A stretch of 64,000 nt of DNA from Primulina eburnea (lineage: Eukaryota > Streptophyta > Magnoliopsida > Lamiales > Gesneriaceae), in NCBI RefSeq assembly GCF_022965805.1, contig NW_027331374.1, forward strand, positions 56,570 to 120,569, in the 5' to 3' direction. Positions 46,301-57,612 of the stretch are shown here, in pieces. Below the pieces are notes generated by a model. It made no database searches, was not told the DNA's origin, and worked only from the letters and a program-made list of their open reading frames with translations. A program made the position numbers and the translations under genes. Each line of letters begins with the position of its first letter. Position 1 is the stretch's first letter.

Positions 46301-47805
46301 TGTAGTAGCCCGAATTCCAAATTGGGTAATTAACGGAGTAATGGTGATTAAGAAGGTTTAATGTGTAATTTTGACCGAGTCATGATCGGACGGACCGAAG
46401 ATGGTTCGGAAGCACCGAAGAGGTCGGAAGGTCCGAAGTGAGTTCGGTGGATCCGATCATTAGGTGTCAAGAGTTGATCGACACGTGGGAGTTCGGACGT
46501 TCCGAAGTGTAGGTTCGGTGGATCCGATCATGAGGTGTCAAGAGCAGCTGGACACGTGCATGTTCGGACGGTCCGAAGTGTATGATCGGAGGATCCGATC
46601 ATGAGCTGTCAAGAGCCAATGGACACGTATCGTTCGGACGTTCCGAAGTGTTGTTCGGAGGATCCGAACATGGCCTATAAATAGTGCTCGGATTTCTCAT
46701 TTTTGACTTGCCAATTTCTTGAGTTTTCTCTCATTTTGGAGAGTTTGGAAGGTTTCTAGGGTTAGTTGTTGGTCGAGCGATAGCCAGGAGCTGCCAGGAG
46801 TGGTAGCGTAGCGACGTCTGAGTTACGAGGCAATCGACATCAAAGGGCTGTCGACGGACGAAGGTAAACCCTAAACCTTTGGTAGTACTAGGGAGTGCTG
46901 GTTTTGCTAGTCTAGCATGGTAGTATTGTTCATTGGGTGCTTTTGATGCGTAGGCTTGTGCTAGACCTGTTTAGCGGTGTTGCGTAAGGATAGGCTTGCT
47001 GTGATAGAGGTACGAAAGTACTATCCGAGATATCCTGGTTGAGTATACATTCTTATATGTGTTGCATGATTATGTGGTGCATTGATATATGTCATATGAT
47101 GCATGCTATTATGTCACGTTTATTACTGCACGTTGCATTTCATGTTGAGCCGTATTCTCCTTCGAGATAGCCTTTACTGTTGAGCTGTATCTCTTTCGAG
47201 ATAAGCTATATCTTGGGGCCGCTCAGCCCTGTCTTGTGGACGCATGGACACCGAGAGTACACAGTGGCCGACGGGTCGGGAGGGCTTCGGTGGTCCGGGA
47301 CATTTTAGGTCCACGTCTGTCTTGTAGTGGATGCAGTGACCCAGAGGTGTACCGCGCGGCACTATCCACTTGGCGCCTCTAGACTGAGCATTGTTGAGAT
47401 CCTTTTGTGACTCCTGTTTCTTGACTACCCCGGTATCATGATCATAGCATGTGCATTTCATATAGGTCTGTATACTCATACTTTTGTACTGGGCGTTCTT
47501 ATCGCTCACGTCCTCGGTTTTGTTTATTCTTGGACACCCCATTCCCTCGGGGCAGGCCTCAGGTTGGACAGCTCAGGAGGAGCAGGAGGAGGACGTTGAG
47601 TAGCTGGTTGGTTTAGTTTATCGGTATTGTTTTGATTCGATATGGTTGTATTGGATATTTTATTTTTGAGTTATTCTAGACTTCGATTGGGTTGTATAAC
47701 CATTTATTTTGTTGACTTTTCCGCTGTTATCTCTGTTTATTGTTAATTAGGTTAATTGCATGCTTAGTTTTTGATTAGTAGGTGATTCTGGAACGGGTCA
47801 CTACA
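46301..47805 (+). repeat. El9 3' LTR
   Basis: 1505 bp, two differences from the 5' LTR by eye. Ends GTCACTACA before TSD gtcca. Confidence 0.95.
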
Positions 47806-48645
47806 GTCCATCCTGTACGGAGCCTTAGAAATAGGAACCGTACCTGGAGCTAAATCGATCACAAACTCAACATCTCTATCCGGCGGCAAACCCGGAACAT
47901 AATCCTCAAACACATCAGCAAACTCCCTCACAACATCGATATCATCTACATTCAACTTAATCAGTCTATCAACGTCCACAATAGAAGCCAGAAATACATC
48001 ACAACCTCTACACATCAACCTCTCAGCCTCAATACAAGAAATAAAAGGAAGGACCAGCGAAGTACCTGAGCTGGCGAGAACTCCTCCCTGGCCATCATCT
48101 GCAAAAGCTACTGTCTTAGCAACACAATCGATAACTGCACGGTAAGTCGAAAGCCAATCCATGCCAAGAATAACATCGAAAGCAACCATAGGAATAACAA
48201 TCAAATCAGCGAAGACAACTCGCTCCTCTATACGAACAGGGCACGCATACACAATCGATGTCGGGCACAACACGTCTCCCGAAGGCAAAATAACACTAAG
48301 CTGAAGGGGAAGAACAGAAGGAACTATACCCAAAGATCTCAAAAACAAATCAGACATAAAAGAATGAGTAGCACCAGTATCTACCAAAGTCGTAGCTACT
48401 CTGCCTGAAATCAAAATAGTACTAGAGATCAATGAAGAATCATGATTAATACCTTCCTTAGTCATCGCAAAGATACGACCCTGCACCTTCCCTTGGCTAG
48501 CTCCTCTCGGACAGTCTCTGGAAACGTGGCCCGCCGTGCCACAACGGTAACAAGTATTAGTGCCATATCTGCACTCTCCTCGATGATGCTTGCCACACTT
48601 AGGACAAAGTGGCTTCTCGGGATCAAATGGAACAACTGGAACTGG
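47806..48645 (-). pseudogene. El8 gag end (zinc knuckles) and protease
   Basis: Frame 2 of El8 after a 1-nt shift near 48645: CPKCGKHHRGEC and CCHC CYRCGTAGHVSRDC, QGRIFAMTKEG.., then protease VATTLVDTGATHSFMS (DTG), ILGMDWLSTYRAVID and GLPPDRDVEFVIDL..APYRMD, where El9 enters. Gag flows into protease without an intron. Confidence 0.92.
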
Positions 48646-49474
48646 CAGAAGGTCTAGGACTCGACTCCATCTTGCCCTTGCCCTTGAAACGATCCCTGCC
48701 CCTCGGATTCGAGCCCTGGCCTCTCTGAACAACAGCTTGGTGCCTCTCTTGCCTCTCCCTGGCGATGTCCTTCTCATCCTGCTCGGCTAACAAGGCCTTG
48801 GACACGATCTCCTTGAAAGTAACGGCCTTGGACATGTTGATATCCCGTCGAATCTCCGCTCTAAGGCCTCGAATGAAATGAGCGCCTTTGTCCTTGTCGT
48901 TCGAAGCAATATACGGAGCAAATAGGCAACCCTCCTCAAACTTCAGAATATACTGACCAACATCCAAGCTCCCCTGTCGAAGCTCCAAGAACTCCGTAAC
49001 CTTTCTCGCTCGAAGTGCGTCGGGGAAATACTTGTCGTAGAACAAATCTGTGAACTCAGACCACTTCAATGTCGCAACAGTCACACCAACCTTCGTCGCA
49101 TTCCACCAAATGCGGGCAGCCTTAACCAACATGAAAACGGCACAACTGATCCTGTCTTTGTCCTCGTACTGGAGATGATCGAAGATCGCCTCTAAGGCCT
49201 TGACCCACTCGACAGCAACTAAAGGGTCAGTGCTCCCTGAAAACTCTGGTGGATCCATCCTCTTGAAAGCAGAAAAGACGGCATCGGTGCCAACTGCTTG
49301 AGCTACTGGAACTCTACCTTGCCCTCTACCTTTGCCAGTACCTTGCATACGAATGAGCTGCTGAATCTGCTCGCTATGCACCTTAGCCTGCTCCTTAAGC
49401 AACTTGCCGAACTCATCGACAACTCTAGAGGAAGAACTATCCTCACCCTCTACTGCTTTCCTCTTAGGTGGCAT
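48645..49474 (-). pseudogene. El8 gag: matrix/capsid
   Basis: Starts MPPKRKAVEGEDSSSS (as MPPKRKNIEGDD in El2). Helical EFGKLLKEQAKVHSEQIQQL, capsid (PPEFSGSTDPLVAVEWVKALEAIFDHL, ARIWWNATK, FTDLFYDKYFPDALR, KVTEFLELRQGSLDVGQYILKFEEGC), then a basic Gly/Arg linker. The frame is lost just before the zinc knuckles (SSSCSI then stop). Forms the virus-like particle in this family. Confidence 0.93.
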
Positions 49475-49589
49475 ACACTACAATAGGCTCACAAAAGACA
49501 TATCAATATATAACAATGAATAGATGCAAGAAAACATACCCGGACAGTTGACAGTAGACGAAGTCATATGCATTGGTCCGAAGAACACC

Positions 49590-49601
49590 GCTCTGATACC
49601 A
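49590..49601 (-). promoter_or_regulatory. El8 primer binding site
   Basis: gctctgatacca (minus TGGTATCAGAGC), 5 nt from the 5' LTR; tRNA-Met. Confidence 0.93.
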
Positions 49602-49606
49602 CTAAA

Positions 49607-51212
49607 TGTGACACCCTGACCCGAAACAATTAAAATACAGCGGAATTTAAAATTTTCTTTCAAATGGAAGGAGTTTCAAAATACATTTCATAAAAATGTT
49701 TACAAAATAATCACATGATCATTCAAATGACATACAAAATAATCATTCTTATGATCATGTCCCCAAAATGATACAAAATAACCTTCATTCCAACGGTGTA
49801 TGCATATGACCCCCATCCACGATCACTGTCCTGGTCGGTCACTCTTATCTGCATCACATGAAAATAACTGAAATGAGTATAAATCTCAGCAAGTGGAACT
49901 CTACATAGCAATGATACATAGTATACTCTGTAAAACATGACTTTGAAATCATAAATACCATCAACTCTGAAACATGAATACTGTAGCAATAACTGTAGCA
50001 ATAGCATATCAATAAGATAGCAATAAGATGGTATTCTCTTTTCTCTGGTTGGATTGATATCAATAGTATCTCTGCTCTGGTGCTAATATCCCTATCGATA
50101 TAAACCGATAACTCTGAGGGATAAAAGCCTATGGTCGATGATCATCTAATTGCATGCAATGCTCTGACTATGATTAATCAATCCAATAAAACATTTGAAC
50201 TATGAATATCATTTAAAGTCTTCGTTTCGCAATCTCTATCTTTTCTCTTGTATTCCCTTTTTAACAATAGTGAGACTTACAATGCCTTCAATAGATAATC
50301 AATGAAATCAATACATAACAATGGATCAATGGAAGGGAATAACACTTTGAAACCTTTAAAACACAATACATATATCATCATGTGAGCAAAAAGGATGAAA
50401 TTCCACTTACAAACCAATAGAACACCTCAAACTTAGCTCTTGGTACACCACCTACAACAATAATCCATAAACAACACCAAAATCAACTCTATATCCAAAA
50501 ATACAAGTCAAATAATCCATTAACCAACTCAAACATCAAGCCCAAGTCAACCCTTAACTCAAAACCTTAATAGAATCGCACCAAAAACTTACCTAAGCTT
50601 CCTTATACCACGGAGAACGTCGATCTCAAGTCGGAAAACCAAACCAATCCAAGAATCAAAGGTAGGAAGCAAAAGAAATGGAGGAAAACCCTTGGAAAAT
50701 GAGAGGAAATCTCGAAAATGGAAGATAGAATAGGATAAGGTATGGCCAACAACTCCAAAAAGCAACTAAATATCTCGCCCATACTTACACCGCGGGTGCG
50801 GTCACACAAGCACCGCGGGTGCGCTAAGCTCACGGCATTCCAACAAAATTCCCATGCACGATGACCGCGGGTGCGGTGCTGCAATTACCGCGGGTGCGGT
50901 CTCACCGCGGGTGCGGTGCTTACACTGCCGCGGGTGCGGTGTCCTCACGGTAAAACCATCAAAATCCAACATAAATGACCGCGGGTGCGGTCCTTGGAAG
51001 GGTGCGGGTGCGGTACCACTTCGGCCAAGAACAAACCAAGGCAACTGAAAATCGAACCGAAACACTGAAACGAACAACCAACAACATCTAATACCTCAAG
51101 ACAACAATAACCAATAATACTATGGCCCAAAACACAACTCTAAACATCTAAATCATAACCCAAATAACAAGTAAAGCTTAAACCGTACCGTACACCGGGC
51201 TCGGCTATTACA
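49607..51212 (-). repeat. El8 5' LTR
   Basis: 1606 bp, about 1% different from 40047-41659 by eye. ACCGCGGGTGCGGT-type dyads at 50788-51013, some mutated differently from the 3' copy. No gene. Confidence 0.95.
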
Positions 51213-51624
51213 CGGATGCTCTTCCACTCTGGCCTGGCTGTACACTCCTCTGTGGGCAGACTTTGGCAAAATGCCCCGGTTGCCTACAAATGTTGCATCG
51301 GCCTGTAACTCCTTGGCACTGTTCAGTCGCATGTTTTCCTCCACAGGAACTGCAATAAACACCCGAATATCTGGTACTCTGATCAAAACCAGTCTGTCTT
51401 GATCCGCTGGAGCTCGACGAACTGCTCCCTGGTCTTTTAAACTGTTTACATTTGGCTTTCAATTGATCTTTTCTGCCACTGCTGCTACCGCCGCTTTCAA
51501 ATCTAGAAGGAGGAGATTGTATTGGAGGTTGTGGTGGTCTTGGCACAGGAGCAACATATGGAGCACTCCGTTGTCTTATCAATCCTGCTTCCGCTCCTTT
51601 GGCACGATTTAATGCATCCGCAAA
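51213..51624 (-). pseudogene. El7 gag: linker and zinc knuckles
   Basis: FADALNRAKGAEAG.., proline/serine/lysine-rich linker and nucleocapsid CSSCGGKHATEQC with CCHC CNICRQPGHFAKVC, up to the El8 TSD. In frame with the capsid part but separated by TAA at 51625-51627. Resumes at 40046 on the other side of El8. Confidence 0.9.
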
Positions 51625-52194
51625 TTATTTGGTCTCCCCGTATTTACCAACGTAAAGTTGTCCGGATTTAAGCCATTGATAAATTGATCCGCCATTGGCC
51701 TCGTCATTTCCTGAAACATGGGGTGCGAAACGAAGCAAGGAAGAGAATTTGGCAACATATTCTTCAATGTTCAAAGTCCCTTGCCTCAGATTGGCAAATT
51801 CAGCACCTTTGTCTTTACGGTATGAGATAGGAAAGAAACGCAGATAGAACTCCGTCTTGAACACTTTCCATGTAATTTCGATACCACGTTGCTCTAGTGC
51901 TCTCTTCATGTTCAACCACCAGTTCTTAGCTACATCCTGGAGTTGATGGCCAATAAGATTTATTCTTTTCTCGTCACCATACTCCAAAGACTCGAATAAC
52001 ATCTCAATGTCTTCAAGCCAACTTTCACAATCCACTGCCAGTTCTGTACCTTTCAAGGTTGGCGGTCAAAAGGATTGAAATCGTTTGAGCAACGTCTCCA
52101 TTGGCGTAGCAGTAACATCCATCGGATCTCCGGATGTGCTACCCTGTTCTGGCGCTAATGGTCGTCGAGGCACTGCTGCTCTTCGAGGAGGCAT
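51625..52194 (-). pseudogene. El7 gag: N-terminus and capsid
   Basis: Start at MPPRRAAVPRRPLAPEQG (52194). TGA at 52066-52068 in FQSF*PPTLKG, probably a former CGA. Capsid: CESWLEDIEMLFESLEYGDEKRINL, NWWLNMKRAL, FKTEFYLRFFPISYRKDKGAEFANLRQGTLNIEEYVAKFSSLLRFAPHV. Stops at TAA 51625. Confidence 0.92.
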
Positions 52195-52428
52195 GTATCT
52201 AATAATCCAACTGATTAGTATACAAGATATACAACTGTCTCAATCCTCCTCTAGTCAGTTACCTCTGATCTAGAATCGGTTCTGATTCAGTTAATCACAT
52301 GTTATAATCAAATCAAATAACACACACACAATAAGGAAAGCATTAAATCATGCTAGCACATCATAAAGCAAGGAAAAGACTCAATCTACCCCGCTCATTC
52401 TATCTTATCTTACACTAAAAGATCTATT

Positions 52429-52440
52429 GCTATGATACCA
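52429..52440 (-). promoter_or_regulatory. El7 primer binding site
   Basis: gctatgatacca, TGGTATCATAGC on the minus strand, one mismatch to the usual tRNA-Met PBS; 5 nt from the LTR. Confidence 0.88.
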
Positions 52441-52445
52441 CCTGT

Positions 52446-54265
52446 TGTGGGGACCCGGGATTTAATTCTTTTTCTTGGGATTAAATGGATTATTATTCTA
52501 AAACGTGGGTCAATTTTTCGTTTTTACATTTAATCAAATGTAATTAAACAAGCATCAATCTTTATTTAATTTACAACATACAAACATAATATACATGTCT
52601 TATTCTGTATGTCCTCAACTAACCAGTATTAAAAGACAGTACATAATAAAAGACAACTACTGGTCCATCTGCTACGCCCGAGATCTCCACGCTAACACGA
52701 TCATCTCTGTCTCGATCCAGATCCTGCCCCACCTGTTGTTATGCACACATACAAACATAACAACAGCCGGAAAACCGGTGAGAACAATCCAAGTATAAAC
52801 ATGTATACATGCAGTAAAACAATCTAAAACATGAAACATGCTAATATGAATGTCATGCATATATAATCATGCAATGCGAGTCTAATCATGTCTAGACGCG
52901 ACTCGACTAGAACTCTAGGGATCCCGTTGTGAATAAGACGTCACTGTCTGTCACCTACCCTCCCAATCGAGGTGCTGTACGTCTTATTCCTAGACTTCGG
53001 CCTGATCTGTATCCGCGTCTACAATAGGGGCGGTGATCTTCCCCTAAGCTGTGATATCGCCGAACGTCTAGAAGTCTGCCTGATCTCCAGACTGTCCTAT
53101 CTTAATGCATGAATACACAATCTGTAAACAAGCATAATCATTCTAATGCAATGCCACATGATCTGTAAACAAAGCATAGCTAGATTTGTATACAAGTCTA
53201 TAAACAAATCTATAAACAATCATAATCATGTCTAGATATAAACAATGAAATAAGTATGTGATTTTGGTTGGAAAACTCAAATGTGATCTCATTTGAGTCG
53301 TGATTCCCCAAACAAAACATGTACTATACCTTTCGTCGCACAGTTGCTGTCACGGTCGACAATACGAATCTGAAATGGAAATGTTGATACAAAATCTATC
53401 AATCTCTTATCTAATCAACACATATCCAAGTCACTACGTGATCTCGATACAATTTGACGGCATAACGACGTATATTCTTAATACCGGTCAGTCCAATCTC
53501 AACATATATCAACATTGTGCAATTCTCAACTCATAATCATCATAATATCTATGACAAGATCACAGAATCTGCATAATCTCATGTCAACATATGCTAAAAC
53601 TCATAATAATTGAGTTCGATATCATTTCTTCGTTCCGGTTTCAAATCTACAATCCTTGTAATCATAAGAACATATTTCTTAACTTAAATTATAATTCTCC
53701 CAACACATATGAATCAAAACATGCTGGAATTTGACAAAACATATACCCTTTTGAAGCCCTTGATACAAGGAGTTCAAAACCGAAATCGAAACTAAATTCG
53801 GATGGCTAAATCTTAAAATATCTTACCTCAAACCTTGAAGGAAACTTGAGGAATTCTAATAGATTCTCAGTTCTGAAACGATGAAAGGATGAATCAGCAC
53901 TAAGTATTTATACCTCAGGCCATGTGTCAACATAAGAACAAAGGTGGATTTCTCGGAAGTATGACCGCGGGTGCGGTAACGCTAGGAGCGCGGGTGCGCT
54001 ATGCCTTCGGCAGAAATATCATTTTTCAAAACAGTCGACCGCGGGTGCGGTCATGTAAACACCGCGGGTGCGGTCTAATTCTACCGCGGGTGCGGTGTAG
54101 CTACGGGAATTTTACTAACTTTCTGCCCATTGCACCGCGGGTGCGGTGCTTGCCAGACCGCGGGTGCGGTCTTGCACAGCTAAAATTCATATTTTATCGC
54201 ATCGTTTCGCCCCGTCTGTTCTTGCATTTCGTATTCAACTATCTACAAGAATCTCAGGCATTACA
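52446..54265 (-). repeat. El7 5' LTR
   Basis: 1820 bp. Seven ACCGCGGGTGCGGT-type dyads (53963-54175) against nine in the 3' LTR; TATAAATA (minus) at 53905-53912. No gene. Confidence 0.94.
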
Positions 54266-56667
54266 ATGTTCGTGTTTGTTGAATTCAGATCGTTGATTGT
54301 GACTTTCATATACGTGTTAGGCGATGGATCCATCTACATGTAACCACAGTACTGGGCGGCGGGGGACACCAGCAACACTCTCACCGGTCAACTGGGCCCT
54401 GGCCTTACGTAATATCATATCATCATATACATATACATATCCGTGTCCGAGGAAATACGATCGTCGGGCTCCCACTGGGACCATAACCCTCACGATATCT
54501 CCAACATATCATCGTGTTAGTCACAATCCATTCACATCATTCAACATGTTATCATCACTTAATAAAAATCATGCTTATAACATTTTTCATTTTAAACCAC
54601 GCATGCAGCATGTCTTTTACGTTAACGTTTCATCATAAAAAATCCATAGACATTTAAAATTCCATAATCCTTTAAAAATAACATTTTGGCATATGACATC
54701 ATAAAAACATCCATATACATTTAAAATTCCATGTTAACATATAAAACAGCAAATAGGGCACTGCCATGACCTTTACTAATTTCTCGGTGTAAAATGACCG
54801 TTTTACCCCTGGACTCGACTTTTTACGAATTCGACATTTTTCTTGATTTCATGGCTCTAAAATGTCCCAAATAATTATTTAAGCTTATATGAATTTTCTC
54901 GTAATTTTATTTGACTTAAAACTTAGGCTTTTTAATTTATCTTTTCTTAATTATTTTAACGGTGTTTTAATCCCGAAAAATACCAAACTTTAATATAAAA
55001 TTCCTAAATTCTAAATTTAGTCTTTTTATATTATTTTAGCCCTTATGGATCACGACTCGACCCCCGTGAGCCGTTTTCCACATTTTCTTTGTTTTTAAAA
55101 CTCAATTTGACACCTAAACTTCGACCCCGAACCATCTCTTAATTTTATCGAGTTACCCCCGAACCATATCGAGCCAAAACTTGACCAACCTTCTAAATTA
55201 ACTTACTGGACTCTTAGACCACCAAGAACCCAGCCCAAACCACCAAAACGAGCCCTCTTCTCCTTACCCCTAAGTTGGCCGAGAGTTGCACCTAGACTAG
55301 GGCTCTTGTTTTGCTTCTAGGACTCTTCCCCACAGACCCAACTGCTGAACCCACCTGTTGTACACTCTCTAAGGACCCTAAGGACTTGCTCTAACCCAGC
55401 CCACGAGCCCTGGGCTGAGTCCCTACCCTCAACCGATGGCACAAAGTCTGCACCCCAAACGCGCAGCTTCTCGGGTGGGAGTCCTTGCGTGCAAGGACTC
55501 CTCCCTGCCCCTTCCAGACCGAGTCCTAGCATGGATAGGACTCCCCCTTTGACCAAAGACGGACCCTGGCCGAGTCCTAGCCCCATCCCAGACCCAACCA
55601 GCCTAGGCACAGGGAACCCGACACCCCAAACTCTATGACAGTGTATGCAGTTTGGTTTTTGTTCTGGTTTCCTTGATTCCCTTTTGTTTCTGTTGACTTG
55701 GGTGTGTGTGTAGGACTTTTAAAACACTCGAATTCTTTACTGATCTAAGCCTAGACATCATGGCAGCCCCTTTTTATAATATAACCAATTTTCCTGTAAC
55801 AAAACTCAACAACCGAAGGCAATACATGCAAAAGTTTCGAGTTTCTGAAAAAGAAATCATGTGCTTCATGCATCCCACAATTTAACTAAATAATATGACA
55901 TGATGGATGAGAAAAGGAGATTAGGGTGTGCCTTTGCGTTTTATACGCTCGAAAATCCGTTGACGGCGAAGAACGGGACGCGACGAAAGCTTCTACCTTG
56001 CTTGGTTGCCTTTGAAAATTCCCTTGAAACTCTTTCTAATATTTTGTGGGTGTTGTGCCGTGAGTTGTTTGAGAGGGGAGGGGAGTTTTCAGAATTTAAT
56101 ATGGGGTGGCCGAGACTTCAATAATTGGTATGGTAGGGTTTGCAATTTATTTACACTTTAAATACTAATTTAATCTCTAATCTAGACTTTAGGCCTAATA
56201 AGCCATTAAATTAGGCCCATTAGTCTATTTTGGATTAATTAACATAATATCAAAGTTTTCTTTAATTAAAAATGTGAATTTATTAGCCGGGTTGCCAAAA
56301 AGCTCGATTTTTAGTTGAAAAACCAACACTGATAAAGTTTACGTCCCGGCGTATAAAATCACCTCAAAACACTCTATTTTCAAAAAATACTAAATAGAAT
56401 CGACCTTATTTTCAAATAATTAAAATAATTATTTAATGAAAATATTTTACATTTTCTTCAGCCCTCGGTCTCCGTTCTTCGATCGCAACTCGAATAACCT
56501 TTAAAAATACATTTTTATGCAACCATGTATAAAAATATATTTTCAACATGCAAATATGCACAACATAATTAATTAATGCAATTAAAACAATTAATTTAAA
56601 ATACAAAGAATTTAATAACTTGCGCGCATGTGGTTTACGTGAACCTTAAAATTTTCGAGACGTTACA
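54266..56667 (-). repeat. El3 5' LTR, right part
   Basis: Continues from 34481 after El7. Holds the uninterrupted El5 target (near 55599) and the dyad at 55478-55501. ORFs at 54324-54638 and 55900-56124 recur in the other El3 LTR but have no family resemblance. Ends CGTTACA. Confidence 0.92.
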
Positions 56668-57576
56668 AACTTGAAGGAGAAAAGGGCATAAACCGATAGA
56701 AATAAAGGGAGAAGGAGAGAAGTGAGTAGAAGAGTCTAGAAAATGGATTATAAGTCTTCATTTCTCCCAAAAACGTGTTTTCTATGCCATAGACACGGAC
56801 CCCGTGCCCCCCTCCGTGTATAGGTCCGTGTACACACTGGAAATCACTTATTTTTCGTGGCAAGACCCGGACCCCGTGTAGGGGTCCGTGTACAGGTCCA
56901 TGTACCATCTGCCAAGGGCCAAAACTACAATTTATCTTCCGAATTAGCCAAAGTGGTAAACATGAAAGTTGTAGCCCTACGTGTTTTCTTGAGGCTCCCC
57001 AAATTTCAGATCATGTGGATAACTGAGTCAAGAGTTATGCCCATTCTCCCAACATGTGTCAGTGCAGGGACAACGAAACACACGACACACTTCGGGCCAC
57101 TTTTGGCTCGTCTTCCCTAATGATTTAAACAAAACTCAAAATAAGAAAGTTATAGCCTTATATCTTATCTTTTTAATGCAATTGGCCTCATGCAATTTTG
57201 ATCAATATCCCATTCATTATGCTAAAAACCTTAACAAATACCAAAATTTTCATACCGTTTCTGCACCTCAATTACCTATTTGGCTCAAACCATCCAAACC
57301 ATCAATCCAACTCCCAACATTATACCTTCACAACAATAACAACTCCTCAAATACACAACCATCAACTTAACCATACCAAAACCATACAATAAATAACCAT
57401 GAATACAATACAATAACCATATTGATGCTATAACATGAAATATCAACCTTTCCATCAACTATACTCATAAACCATAACAATAACCATGATCAATAATAAC
57501 TTAACCATATATCCATAATACCAAACCATAGAATAACATTGTTGACATTAGAAAGATAAAAGGTTGGAATATTACA
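56668..57576 (-). repeat. El2 3' LTR, right part
   Basis: Begins with TSD aactt and matches 63005-63876. Two CACGGACC..GGTCCGTG-type dyads at 56788-56905. About 42 bp near 57385-57430 are absent from the 5' LTR. No gene. Confidence 0.92.
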
Positions 57577-57612
57577 ATCTCCTCTCCTTATAAAAATTTC
57601 GTCCCCGAAATT
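57577..57612 (-). other. El2 polypurine tract and 3' hairpin
   Basis: AAGGAGAGGAGAT beside the LTR; hairpin AATTTCG-GGGA-CGAAATT (57595-57612). Here the hairpin lies inside the open frame (KKISGTKFL). Confidence 0.85.

Larger units (their letters stand above)
44465..47805 (+). mobile_element. El9: young non-autonomous LTR element in El8 pol
   Basis: TSD GTCCA (44460-44464, 47806-47810). Two 1505-bp LTRs differ at two bases by eye (g/c near 44666/46502, g/t near 44793/46629) around only 331 bp of interior. PBS and polypurine tract read on the plus strand, opposite to El8. It splits El8 pol between APYRMD and PTEMKEL. The interior keeps a gag N-terminus and the 3' hairpin only, so it depends on enzymes from elsewhere. 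Confidence 0.96.
40047..51212 (-). mobile_element. El8: chromovirus inserted in El7 gag, split by El9
   Basis: TSD CGGAT (40042-40046, 51213-51217). LTRs TGTGACACCC..GCTATTACA; the outer end at 40047 reads TC instead of TG. Freed of El9 it is about 7.8 kb. Gag and pol are close to El2 though the LTRs differ. Inactivated by a gag frameshift, the El9 insertion and a nonsense codon in the chromodomain. Confidence 0.95.
34482..54265 (-). mobile_element. El7: chromovirus in the El3 5' LTR, split by El8
   Basis: TSD ATGTT (34477-34481, 54266-54270). The site without the insertion exists in the other El3 LTR near 9293. LTRs TGTGGGGACC..CATTACA; the outer end at 34482 reads TC instead of TG. Freed of El8 it is about 8.6 kb. 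Integrase wording (SACFIPYRMTYRQDQMAEIYIREVV) places it apart from El5/6 and El2/8 within Tekay-like chromoviruses. No gag-protease intron. Confidence 0.94.
7957..56667 (-). mobile_element. El3: LARD-like non-autonomous element with ~3-kb LTRs
   Basis: Inserted in the El2 3' LTR with TSD AACTT (7952-7956, 56668-56672). LTRs start TGAAACG and end CGTTACA. The 3' LTR is 7957-22126 (holding El4 and El5), the internal region is 22127-33878 (holding El6), and the 5' LTR is 33879-56667 (holding El7). Freed of insertions it has two LTRs of about 3.0 kb and about 1.17 kb of AT-rich internal DNA. It has a PBS, a polypurine tract and the 3' hairpin but no gag or pol. That matches the large retrotransposon derivative (LARD) class, presumably mobilised in trans by chromoviruses. 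Confidence 0.9.
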
